Shown here one piece after another: positions 1 to 6,951 of a stretch of 9,592 bases of DNA. The stretch is from Acidobacteria subdivision 2 bacterium RH1 MAG20 (GTDB lineage: Bacteria; Acidobacteriota; Terriglobia; Terriglobales; Acidobacteriaceae). The position numbers and the translations under genes are program-made. The DNA lies in assembly GCA_002197545.1 (NCBI GenBank), contig NFUO01000621.1:1-9592 (forward strand), in the 5' to 3' direction. The notes beneath the pieces were generated by a model. That model worked only from the letters and a program-made list of their open reading frames with translations, searched no databases and was not told the origin of the DNA. Each line of letters starts with the position of its first letter. The stretch's first letter is position 1.

Positions 1-1
1 C

Positions 2-580
2 CACAGCAACACTATCTTCCTCATGACCTATGAAAGCCCTAACATCCGACTTGTCAATGCTTCTACCGGAGTAATGACCAAGGTTGATGTGGGCACGCAT
101 ATCTGGGGAATGGCCTTCGATCAAACAACCGATATGCTCTACCTCGGCCATACGGGAACAAACAATATTGGTGAACTGAATGTACGGACACACACTGTCC
201 AAACCATCCAGGTTGACTCCACTCCCTGCGCTGTCGCGGTCAACCCTCGTACGCAGATGCTTTACGCGGTGAACTACGGCTCGGAGACTGTCAGCATTAT
301 CAACTTGAAGACGAACAAGGTGGTTGCCGAGCTGCCCGTTGGCAAGCATCCCCAGGACGTCGCGGTCGACGCGCTTCACAACCGCATCTATGTGGCAAAC
401 GTCCACGGCAACAGCATCACTGCAATCAATGGGGCAACCAACAGGGTGATCGGCACATACAGCGCTGGCAAGATCCCGTATGCGCTTGCGATTGACTCAA
501 AAGCAGAGCGGGTCTACACGGCAAACTTCGGCCAGCCAGCCCTAACTGCCGTCAATATCTCTAAGGCTCCAGCGCGTTAG
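2..580 (+). CDS. YVTN-type beta-propeller repeat protein, C-terminal part (5' partial)
   Basis: The reading frame is open from base 2, upstream of the first ATG at 23, and the seven codons before that ATG read like the end of a propeller strand (HSNTIFL). The gene therefore starts outside the window and the ATG is internal. The visible 192 residues hold about four repeats of roughly 42 residues, each with a strand like LYAVNYGSETVSIINL or IYVANVHGNSITAIN, then a turn with a Thr-Asn pair and a V(V/I) strand. This is the YVTN/lactonase-like seven-bladed propeller pattern. The stop is TAG at 578-580. Such proteins are usually exported or surface proteins that bind partners, and no catalytic residue is visible. 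It converges with the GH116 gene across 48 bases (581-628), in which I see no clear terminator hairpin. Family assignment is firm; function is unknown. Confidence 0.85.
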   Translation, partial: HSNTIFLMTYESPNIRLVNASTGVMTKVDVGTHIWGMAFDQTTDMLYLGHTGTNNIGELNVRTHTVQTIQVDSTPCAVAVNPRTQMLYAVNYGSETVSIINLKTNKVVAELPVGKHPQDVAVDALHNRIYVANVHGNSITAINGATNRVIGTYSAGKIPYALAIDSKAERVYTANFGQPALTAVNISKAPAR

Positions 581-628
581 TCACTTCAGCCTCAGTCTTA
601 TCGGACTTCCCTGTCGCGCACCTGGCAA

Positions 629-3034
629 TTAGTGGACTGGCTTCGCCATCTCCACCGCCCATATGGCTGCCGGACGCATATACATGGACGCCCGGAAATT
701 TCCATTGATGTCCCAGGCCTCGGGCGTGCGGAACCAATAGCCCTTGCTTTCATAAATCACGTGGTATAGGCCCCTAAGCGTCTTATACGCCTCATCCTTC
801 TTCCCCGCGCTCTTGAGCAATGCGGCATACGCTTCGGTGGTTCCCACCCAAACCTCTTTACCTTCGGGATTGTCGATAATGGCGCCGTTCGTGGTCATGC
901 CGTTCACGGCGCCCATCTTTCCATCTCCAAACTCCATCACATTGTGGTCAAAGATTGTCATGAGTGCAGACACCTGCATCGCGCGCGGAACCAGATCGCC
1001 CAGGCCAAGCATATTGGCATACCACTGCCCTGCCAGCTGATCCGTCTGAATCGCATCTTGATTCGCAGGCTCGGTGTCATAGCGGAAGTACTTTCCATTC
1101 CAGAGATCGCGGATGTAAGTCTTCTGTCCCTTAAGAAACAGCTGGTGATATTCCTTTTGCGCCTGCGTATCACCCAGCGTGCGGGCCGTTTCCTCCGCTG
1201 CCCGCAGCGCCGCCAGCCACAGCCCGCCGGAATACGCGCTGACGCCTTTGACCACCCAATCATCGTAGGTCTGGTCGGGATAGCCGCTGTTCTCCGGAAT
1301 CCCGCCCCCATGATCGAACTGGCGCAGATACTGAATGGCATCCTGCACAGCCGGCCACGTCTCCTGCAAAAGCGTCTTGTCCTTGCGGCCTGTGAGCACA
1401 TAATCGCGGTAGACCATGAGCACAAACTTCGAGTTCAGGTCCTTCCAATCGTTGGTGTCCTGCCATCCAGGCTCGTTGACTGCGGCGAAGGGATCACCCG
1501 CAGGCACTCCAAGATCATGCGGCACAGCGCCAATCTTTTTTCGTTTGTGCAGAACCGGCTTACCCGTAAGCTGCGTCTTCCAAACCCAAAGCCCCTTCTC
1601 GGGCCACTCCTTTGGAACCGTGGCGGCGAATTCACGCAGCACTTGCTTATCGATTGCAGGCCAGAACTTCAGCAGCGGAAGCGAGGCATAAAAGCGCACG
1701 TCGAGCGTCGCGTAGTATGGGTAGTCGTAGCACTCAAGCAACGCGAACGAAGGTGGCGTCTTCGGATCGGCTCCCACTTCACGCCCCCAAAAGCTGCCGC
1801 CATCCGTCAGAATATACAGCTCGTTGAACAGCATTCCGCGGAACCACAGCGGCTCGCTTGCATCATTCACATACGGAGCCTGCCAGGCGTCAATCGCGCG
1901 GCTCCACGCTGCCCCTTGCAGCAGGCCATCGCGAGCAATCTTCCAGGCATTTCGGCCACTTGTCCCGTAGAAGTCCGTATAGCGGCGATACCACTTGCGT
2001 CCTTCGCCAAACTGGACCACAGGAAAGTCCCATGCAATCACCATCGGAACAACTTTGTGTTCACCTGGTTTCAGAGTGAATCGCACTGCAATCGCCCCGG
2101 CGAGCTTTTCACCGTCGCTCACCCATGAGGTCTTGTCGTCCGCCAGCGTTCCATCCTTCGCAAAGTGCGACCACACCGCGTGACCATCGCCCATCGCCTC
2201 GAATGTTGTCTGATAGCTGACCTCAACTCCCGGCGTTTGCAGCGCCGCAATGGCAAACTCTCCGTCCCACTCATTCGGAGCCGCGCCTGCTCGCTTGCGG
2301 TCGAAGACAATCCCCTTCATCTGCTCTCCAGGGCTGATTGTCTCGCTTTCCTGCTCGTCAAAATTCCCCTGGTTCGGAGCACCGCTGAAGTTACGGGTAA
2401 ACGTGCGGAACCATCCGGCCATGTTGGTCCAGGAGAGCAGCAAGGATACCGTCACTGTCTTGTTCGTAGGATTGTCCGCATGCCAGCGATACACCGCAAC
2501 CGGGTAGCTCGACTCGCGATAGTTGTTCGGAAGAACTGGAGAAAACTGCTCGAGCACAACATGAACCGGAAATTTCTTCCACCGGTAGTCGTACCAGGAT
2601 TTCGGATAAAGCGCGGCGTACTCCCCTGCCCCTGCCGGATAGTCGAATTTCCATCTCGACAGCTCGCCATGGTCGGGATGATTCGTCACCAGAACCTGCG
2701 CGATGCCCGACTCCCCTTCAACACACTGATACATCGCGAACTGATTGGCATAGCTGATCTCATATTTATTTACGCCGGCCTTGATGTGCCAACGCGCAAA
2801 GTTGCCCCGATAGGTGCGCGAAAACGTTCCTGAACCAAAGCCGCCAACGGGTGCTCCCTGCCAGTAGCCGTCGTCGATGCCTCCAGCTTCTCTGGCCACA
2901 CCCGCATTCCTAAGCGGCTGCCCGATTGGTCGGCGCCACGCCGCAGCAGGAATTCCGTTATCCGCTTGGCAGAAAGATGCAACCGAGAAAGCACAAAGCG
3001 AGAAACCGACAAGAAAATGCAAAGGCTTTTTCAA
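629..3034 (-). CDS. Exported GH116 family beta-glycosidase (beta-glucosidase / GBA2-like)
   Basis: Predicted to hydrolyse beta-glucosides, or possibly beta-N-acetylglucosaminides, outside the cytoplasm. I start it at TTG 3034 (801 aa). A GGAGA motif lies 6 bases upstream, and the protein then opens with MKKPLHFLVGF, a hydrophobic stretch and a likely signal-peptidase site after SFCQA (residue 24). A GTG at 3070 would add 12 residues and bury the signal. In 801-aa numbering, the GH116 N-terminal domain signature GGFGSGTFSRTYRGNF lies near residues 64-79. The catalytic (alpha/alpha)6 domain follows. Matching motif order and spacing to the Thermoanaerobacterium GH116 enzyme as I recall it: nucleophile E434 (LLECYDY), D445 (TLDVRFYAS), H506 (VPHDLG), T589/D591 acid/base (DQTYDDW), and sugar-binding E772 and R781 (PEAWDINGNFR). 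All key residues are present and the length is normal for the family. It is the last gene of the minus-strand block, 67 bases after the ROK regulator. Substrate beyond a beta-linked sugar is unknown. Confidence 0.9.
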   Translation of the reverse strand: MKKPLHFLVGFSLCAFSVASFCQADNGIPAAAWRRPIGQPLRNAGVAREAGGIDDGYWQGAPVGGFGSGTFSRTYRGNFARWHIKAGVNKYEISYANQFAMYQCVEGESGIAQVLVTNHPDHGELSRWKFDYPAGAGEYAALYPKSWYDYRWKKFPVHVVLEQFSPVLPNNYRESSYPVAVYRWHADNPTNKTVTVSLLLSWTNMAGWFRTFTRNFSGAPNQGNFDEQESETISPGEQMKGIVFDRKRAGAAPNEWDGEFAIAALQTPGVEVSYQTTFEAMGDGHAVWSHFAKDGTLADDKTSWVSDGEKLAGAIAVRFTLKPGEHKVVPMVIAWDFPVVQFGEGRKWYRRYTDFYGTSGRNAWKIARDGLLQGAAWSRAIDAWQAPYVNDASEPLWFRGMLFNELYILTDGGSFWGREVGADPKTPPSFALLECYDYPYYATLDVRFYASLPLLKFWPAIDKQVLREFAATVPKEWPEKGLWVWKTQLTGKPVLHKRKKIGAVPHDLGVPAGDPFAAVNEPGWQDTNDWKDLNSKFVLMVYRDYVLTGRKDKTLLQETWPAVQDAIQYLRQFDHGGGIPENSGYPDQTYDDWVVKGVSAYSGGLWLAALRAAEETARTLGDTQAQKEYHQLFLKGQKTYIRDLWNGKYFRYDTEPANQDAIQTDQLAGQWYANMLGLGDLVPRAMQVSALMTIFDHNVMEFGDGKMGAVNGMTTNGAIIDNPEGKEVWVGTTEAYAALLKSAGKKDEAYKTLRGLYHVIYESKGYWFRTPEAWDINGNFRASMYMRPAAIWAVEMAKPVH

Positions 3035-3040
3035 GGTAGG

Positions 3041-3045
3041 TCTCC
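3041..3045 (-). promoter_or_regulatory. Ribosome binding site deciding a TTG start for the GH116 gene
   Basis: On the minus strand this reads GGAGA, followed by the 6-base spacer CCTACC and TTG at 3034. This is better placed than anything before the GTG at 3070, and it gives a canonical signal peptide. Confidence 0.65.
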
Positions 3046-3101
3046 AACATGTATCGAAGCGTCTCAACACCGGATCGGGATCATGCCTTCAGCGCAACGC
3101 C

Positions 3102-4301
3102 CTACAACGGAGCAGGCGGCAAAAGCACTTCGGGCACAAAATCCAGCGCAAGCATGATCGCTCCCCACAGTACGGCAGCATCTCCCAGACCGCCAGCAAC
3201 TACACGCGTTACGCCGAACTCGCTGCCTTCCAGTTGTTGCTGCACGCCACGCAATAACGCCGGGTGCTCGCCTACCGTTCCCCCCAAAAGGATCAAAGCC
3301 GGATTAAGTATCAAAGACAGGTTCAAGACAATATCGGCCACAATGCTCGCACGGTACTGCACGATTTTCTCTGCCAGCGCATCACCGGCCTCAATCATGT
3401 CCAGAACCTGCAACGCACTGCTGATTGCCGAACGGCCTTTGCCCGTCTGCTCGCGCCAGCTTGCAAGGATTCCCGAACTCGTCAGCACAGACTCCAGCTC
3501 CCCAAACTCAAAAATCGTAAGCTGCTTGCGAGACGTATTCGGCAAGCGTAGATACGCGATCTCACCGGCGGACCATTGCGCTCCGTGGTGAATCTTCCCA
3601 TTAAGAACAATTCCCGCGCCCACATTTCTGCCAATGCTGACGTACGTAAAGTCTGCCTCGTTACGCGAAGCTCCCCGGTATCGCTCGCCCAGCGCCGCCA
3701 GATTGATGTCATTCTCAACAATGACCATGCAATCCACGACCTTGTGCAGCATGGCCCGAAGCTCGACCGAGCGCCAATCCTGCAGCGTGCTGATTGCGAG
3801 CACGACCCCCTCTTCTACATTCGTGATGGCCGGAACCGCAGCCACAAGCACCAGCAACTGATCGCGAGTCATCTTTTGTTTCTGCAGCAAGGTTCGCAAA
3901 CCTTCGCCGATATACCCGCAAACCGCTTCAGGGGTTGTCTTCTTCCCCGCCAGCGGCAGTGTCAGCTTACCCAGTTCATTCCCGTCAAGATCGGCAAGCA
4001 GAAAACGTATGTCATCGGAAGTAATTTGCACTGCGAGAACACACCCCCGCTTCGCCTTGAACCGGATCATGTCCGGCGGACGCCCGCCGCCGGACTCCCC
4101 TTCTCCGCGGGGCTCTATAAGGTTGGCGGCAAGCAGGTCCTTCACAACATTCGTCACAGTGGGAGCGCTCAACCCCGATGCGCGAGCCAGGTCTGCGCGC
4201 GAGCATGTGCCGGCCTCGCGCAGAAGGGCCAGGATGTTCAATGCATTGGTATGTCGCAGAACAGATGGTCTGCCAATTGGAAACGATTTCTTCTTCACCA
4301 T
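3102..4301 (-). CDS. ROK-family transcriptional regulator (NagC/XylR type)
   Basis: A 399-residue sugar-responsive DNA-binding protein, probably a repressor. Residues 15-62 form a winged helix-turn-helix (TCSRADLARASGLSAPTVTN at 32-51), with a Gly-rich wing ending GGGRPP (71-76), typical of ROK regulators. The ROK fold follows: ENDIN at 196-200 with D198, GRNVGAG at 224-230, WSAGEIAY at 243-250, and LGGTVGEHPALL near 339-350. The usual N-terminal ATP motif DxGxTxxR is degenerate here (VQITSDDIR, 91-99), so kinase activity is unlikely. The His of AGEIGH is replaced by Tyr, and the CxCGxxGC zinc motif is absent. ATG at 4301 is the start; the Shine-Dalgarno sequence is weak. It lies 36 bases after the SIS gene on the same strand and is likely cotranscribed with it. 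The effector sugar is unknown but is probably the substrate or product of the ROK kinase at 6952-7971, its close relative. Confidence 0.9.
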   Translation of the reverse strand: MVKKKSFPIGRPSVLRHTNALNILALLREAGTCSRADLARASGLSAPTVTNVVKDLLAANLIEPRGEGESGGGRPPDMIRFKAKRGCVLAVQITSDDIRFLLADLDGNELGKLTLPLAGKKTTPEAVCGYIGEGLRTLLQKQKMTRDQLLVLVAAVPAITNVEEGVVLAISTLQDWRSVELRAMLHKVVDCMVIVENDINLAALGERYRGASRNEADFTYVSIGRNVGAGIVLNGKIHHGAQWSAGEIAYLRLPNTSRKQLTIFEFGELESVLTSSGILASWREQTGKGRSAISSALQVLDMIEAGDALAEKIVQYRASIVADIVLNLSLILNPALILLGGTVGEHPALLRGVQQQLEGSEFGVTRVVAGGLGDAAVLWGAIMLALDFVPEVLLPPAPL

Positions 4302-4337
4302 AAACCCGCTACCATTTCAAAATTTGCCCGCAGATAT

Positions 4338-5438
4338 CTACTCCTCCATCACCCCATACTGAAAGCGCGGAGGCATCCGGCAACCGACCTTTTCAACAAT
4401 TCCCAGAGTGAGCGCCTGAGCTACAAGAATGGAGGTAACGCTCTCCCAGGGTTCGGGCACCGCATCCACCTTTACCGGAAGCAACCGGTCACTGCTCGTA
4501 TGATCCTCGCTCGACACTAGAATCACTTTTCCTCCTCGCCGATTGCACTCCTGCGCGAGCTTCACGCCAAGTCCCGCTGCTCGGCCCAGTGCGAAAATCA
4601 CTGCCAGGTGTGAGGCGTCCGCATCTAAATTGGGTCCATGTTTGAACCCCGCGCCTGTATGCGGCGCAGCCCGGTGTCCGCTCATCTCACGTATCGTCAG
4701 CGCCCCCATGATCGCTGCTCCGTACGCTGAACCGCGCCCGATAACTTCGGTATTCGCACTACCGCGCCAAAACTCTTCCATCTGCCTCCGCATTCCGAAA
4801 ATGCGATTCAGGCTCCCGGCAAAAACCTCCAACGCCCGCATGGCATCACCTTCCCAGGGATAGGACAGCATCTCCGAGGCAAGAATGATCGAGGCTGCAG
4901 TGGAATTTGTGTAGGTCTTGGTCGCATTGCCATATTCCGGTCCTGCCAGAATCGGCAATTTGTGTTGAGCCAGCTTCCAGCAGGTACTTGCAGTGTTATT
5001 GCAAATCAGGCCCAGCCGCTCTCCTCCCATGCGTTTGAACAGTTCAACCAGCTCCGCACTTTCGCCCGACGTTGTCAGCAGAATTGAGACGGCGGCATCC
5101 TGCCAGACGGAGGCTCCGTAATGCAGCCATTCCCCCGCATCGACCGAAAACGATGAGCGCCCATGGCTTTGCAGCATGACAGACCCGCTGATCGCTGAAC
5201 AGAGAGAGCCGCCCATGCCAATAAACATCACTGGCCCTTTTGCCTTGGCCAGATTGCAAAGCGTCTTCAATTCTGACCGAACTTCTTCATCTTTGCTGCA
5301 GGCGCTGATGATTTCGCGCAGGCGCTCAGGCTGCTGGCGGCACTCAAGTTCCAGAATCTGGGCTCCGTTCGCAGTCAGGAGCTCCTTGGGCGGCTCGATG
5401 CCTGCTATCCAGCGCGGGGCTGACGTCGTTTCGCTCAT
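4338..5438 (-). CDS. SIS-domain sugar-phosphate isomerase / deaminase / deglycase (GlmS C-terminal-, AgaS-, FrlB-like)
   Basis: A cytoplasmic 366-residue protein with two SIS (phosphosugar-binding) domains. ATG at 5438 is preferred because GAGGA lies 6 bases upstream; the frame stays open to a GTG at 5507, but that would use up most of the divergent promoter region. The first SIS domain carries FIGMGGSLCSA (72-82) and LLTTSGESAELVELF (120-134), the phosphate-binding loops. The second carries EVIGRGSAYGAAIMGAL (231-247) and GFKHGPNLDAD (264-274). Aligned by motif to E. coli GlmS, the ring-opening His (H504) is H267 and E488 is E251, with the same 16-residue spacing. E481 and K485 are replaced by M244 and T248. 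There is no glutaminase domain, so it is not a full GlmS. It likely acts on the phosphosugar made by the ROK kinase: aldose-ketose isomerisation, amino-sugar-phosphate deamination, or deglycation of an Amadori compound. I cannot choose among these from sequence alone. First gene of the minus-strand block. Confidence 0.85.
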   Translation of the reverse strand: MSETTSAPRWIAGIEPPKELLTANGAQILELECRQQPERLREIISACSKDEEVRSELKTLCNLAKAKGPVMFIGMGGSLCSAISGSVMLQSHGRSSFSVDAGEWLHYGASVWQDAAVSILLTTSGESAELVELFKRMGGERLGLICNNTASTCWKLAQHKLPILAGPEYGNATKTYTNSTAASIILASEMLSYPWEGDAMRALEVFAGSLNRIFGMRRQMEEFWRGSANTEVIGRGSAYGAAIMGALTIREMSGHRAAPHTGAGFKHGPNLDADASHLAVIFALGRAAGLGVKLAQECNRRGGKVILVSSEDHTSSDRLLPVKVDAVPEPWESVTSILVAQALTLGIVEKVGCRMPPRFQYGVMEE

Positions 5439-5466
5439 CTGAATTCCTCGACTAGAGGTACAGAGT

Positions 5467-5481
5467 TTGTTACTGTTGTTA
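5467..5481 (+). repeat. TTGTTA direct repeat, possible operator half-sites
   Basis: TTGTTA occurs at 5467-5472 and again at 5476-5481, 9 bases apart, in the middle of the divergent region. The AT-rich composition recalls ROK operators such as those of NagC or XylR, but those are inverted rather than direct repeats, so the role is uncertain. Confidence 0.3.
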
Positions 5482-5512
5482 AGTATGTCCCCGTTAGAGA
5501 CTATCACCCCAC

Positions 5513-5517
5513 AGAGG
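5513..5517 (+). promoter_or_regulatory. Ribosome binding site for the TTG start of the MFS porter
   Basis: AGAGG followed by a 7-base spacer and TTG at 5525. An ATG at 5520 sits only 2 bases downstream of the motif and is in another frame, so the TTG is favoured. Confidence 0.55.
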
Positions 5518-5524
5518 TAATGGC

Positions 5525-6898
5525 TTGCAACAAGTTGAAAACAATGTGAAACCGCAGGTAAGAAGCGCCTTTATCTGGCGGGTATCGATCATTGCCGGGC
5601 TGGGGGGCATTCTGTACGGCTACGACATGGGAATCATCGCTGCGGCGCTTATTTTCGTGCGCAGCACATTCAACCTCTCAACAAGGATGCAGGAAATCGT
5701 CGTAAGCGTTGTGCTCGTGGGAGCCATGATTGGAGCCATCTACGGCGGAGCCATCGCCGACCGGATCGGAAGACGGTCCACGCTTCTATGGGGCGGCGCA
5801 ATCTTCATCTTCGGCTCAATCCTCGCCCCGCTTTCGCCGAATGTGGGAACCCTGATCGTCGCCCGCGTGCTGCTGGGCATCGCCATCGGATTCACCTCGG
5901 TTACCGCGCCTGTCTATGTCTCTGAGCTTTCGCCGCCGCAATCTCGCGGCAGGCTGATCGGACTTTACCAATTTGCCCTCACTGTAGGCATCGCCATCGC
6001 CGACCTCGTAGGCTACTGGCTCGCCGGGCGGCAGGCTTGGAGAATGATGTTCGGCCTTGGAGCAATACCCGCAATCGTCTTCCTGCTTATGCTCTTCACA
6101 CTTCCCGAAAGCCCCCGGTGGTTGCTCTCAAAAAATCGCGACTCCGAGGCAAGGCGTGTTCTCGACTCGTACACCGACGAAGCAGGCGCGCAGCTCCTGC
6201 TTCAAGACATCCAGATCGGACTTGCAACTCAGGTGGAAACCCGCTGGAGCGCGCTCTGGAGCCCTGCCGTGCGTGGTTCTCTGGTGATTGCTGTCGGCTT
6301 TACCATCCTTCAGCAGGTCACCGGAATCAACACCATCATCTATTACGGCCCGCAAATCTTTACGAAGGCTGGCATCACTTCAAACAGCAACGCAATCTTC
6401 GCCACCCTGTTGGTGGCGGTTACAAATGTTCTCGCTACGGTGATCGCTCTGGCTCTGGTTGACCGCATAGGCCGCAAACCGCTTCTTTATGCGGGAGTCG
6501 GCGGCATGACCGCTTCCCTGTTCACCCTTGCCTTGGCGTTCCACTTTCAGGCCGCATTGGCAGGCTCTTTGGGCATTCTGGCTATAGTATGTTTAATGAT
6601 CTACATCACATGCTTTGCGGCCAGCATGGGTCCGATCGCATGGATTCTGGTGGCGGAAGTCTTCCCTCTGCGGCTGCGCGGCCGTGGAGTTGCCGCTGCG
6701 ACTCTGGGCTCCGGCATCTCAAACTTTATTGTTTCGCTTACATTCCTCTCGCTTATCAAGGCTGCTGGCATGTCGCTCACCTTTGGTATTTATGGGGTGT
6801 TTTGCATTCTTACCCTGCTGTTTACGCGGTTCATCATCCCGGAAACCAAAGGGCGTGAACTGGAGAGCATCAGCGCCGCAACCAGTACAGCTGTATAA
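5525..6898 (+). CDS. MFS sugar porter family transporter (sugar:H+ symporter type)
   Basis: An inner-membrane permease of 457 residues with about 12 hydrophobic segments, full length for the sugar porter family. Family signatures in order: GYDMGII (32-38, D34 at the place of the proton-coupling Asp of XylE), ADRIGRRS (78-85), PESPRWLL (194-201), QQVTGINTIIYYGPQIF (263-279), DRIGRKPLL (313-321), GPIAWILVAEVFPLRLRGRG (369-388) and PETKGRELE (439-447). The QQxTGIN and GPIxW motifs line the sugar site in known members. Start is TTG at 5525 with AGAGG 7 bases upstream; GTG at 5546 is an alternative. It heads the plus-strand block, 53 bases before the ROK kinase, so it likely imports the substrate of that kinase. 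The substrate cannot be read from sequence; sugars or sugar derivatives are typical. Confidence 0.93.
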   Translation: MQQVENNVKPQVRSAFIWRVSIIAGLGGILYGYDMGIIAAALIFVRSTFNLSTRMQEIVVSVVLVGAMIGAIYGGAIADRIGRRSTLLWGGAIFIFGSILAPLSPNVGTLIVARVLLGIAIGFTSVTAPVYVSELSPPQSRGRLIGLYQFALTVGIAIADLVGYWLAGRQAWRMMFGLGAIPAIVFLLMLFTLPESPRWLLSKNRDSEARRVLDSYTDEAGAQLLLQDIQIGLATQVETRWSALWSPAVRGSLVIAVGFTILQQVTGINTIIYYGPQIFTKAGITSNSNAIFATLLVAVTNVLATVIALALVDRIGRKPLLYAGVGGMTASLFTLALAFHFQAALAGSLGILAIVCLMIYITCFAASMGPIAWILVAEVFPLRLRGRGVAAATLGSGISNFIVSLTFLSLIKAAGMSLTFGIYGVFCILTLLFTRFIIPETKGRELESISAATSTAV

Positions 6899-6951
6899 CC
6901 AACGCGATTCAATGCGTGCAATAACCTGAACTTCCGAGGGCAATCTTCAAA

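Larger units (their letters stand above)
5439..5524. promoter_or_regulatory. Divergent promoter/operator region between the SIS and MFS genes
   Basis: These 86 bases separate two divergently read gene blocks and must hold the promoters of both unless transcription enters from elsewhere. They contain the Shine-Dalgarno sequences of both flanking genes (GAGGA on the minus strand at 5445-5449, AGAGG on the plus strand at 5513-5517) and a TTGTTA direct repeat at 5467-5481. AGAGGTA occurs twice on the plus strand (5454-5460 and 5513-5519). No convincing -35/-10 pair is visible on either strand. This is the likeliest binding place for the ROK regulator (inference). Confidence 0.6.

Noticed and set aside
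23..25. ATG at 23 as the start of the YVTN protein
   Set aside because: The frame is open upstream to base 2 with propeller-like residues, and starting here would cut a repeat in half.
1858..1869. Twelve-base match TTGCATCATTCA between the GH116 gene and the intergenic region at 8121-8132
   Set aside because: Single match inside conserved coding sequence with no flanking similarity; most likely coincidence.
944..2128. Long plus-strand open frame (394 codons) opposite the GH116 gene
   Set aside because: Antisense to a well-supported gene with all catalytic motifs. The translation is rich in Arg, His, Pro and Leu, has no recognisable domain, and has no ribosome binding site at its start.
3576..4520. 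Plus-strand open frame (314 codons) opposite the ROK regulator and the SIS gene
   Set aside because: It crosses two real genes on the other strand and shows no domain; it is a by-product of codon bias.
4338..5438. Annotation as GlmS (glucosamine-6-phosphate synthase)
   Set aside because: No N-terminal glutaminase domain, and the counterparts of GlmS E481 and K485 are replaced.
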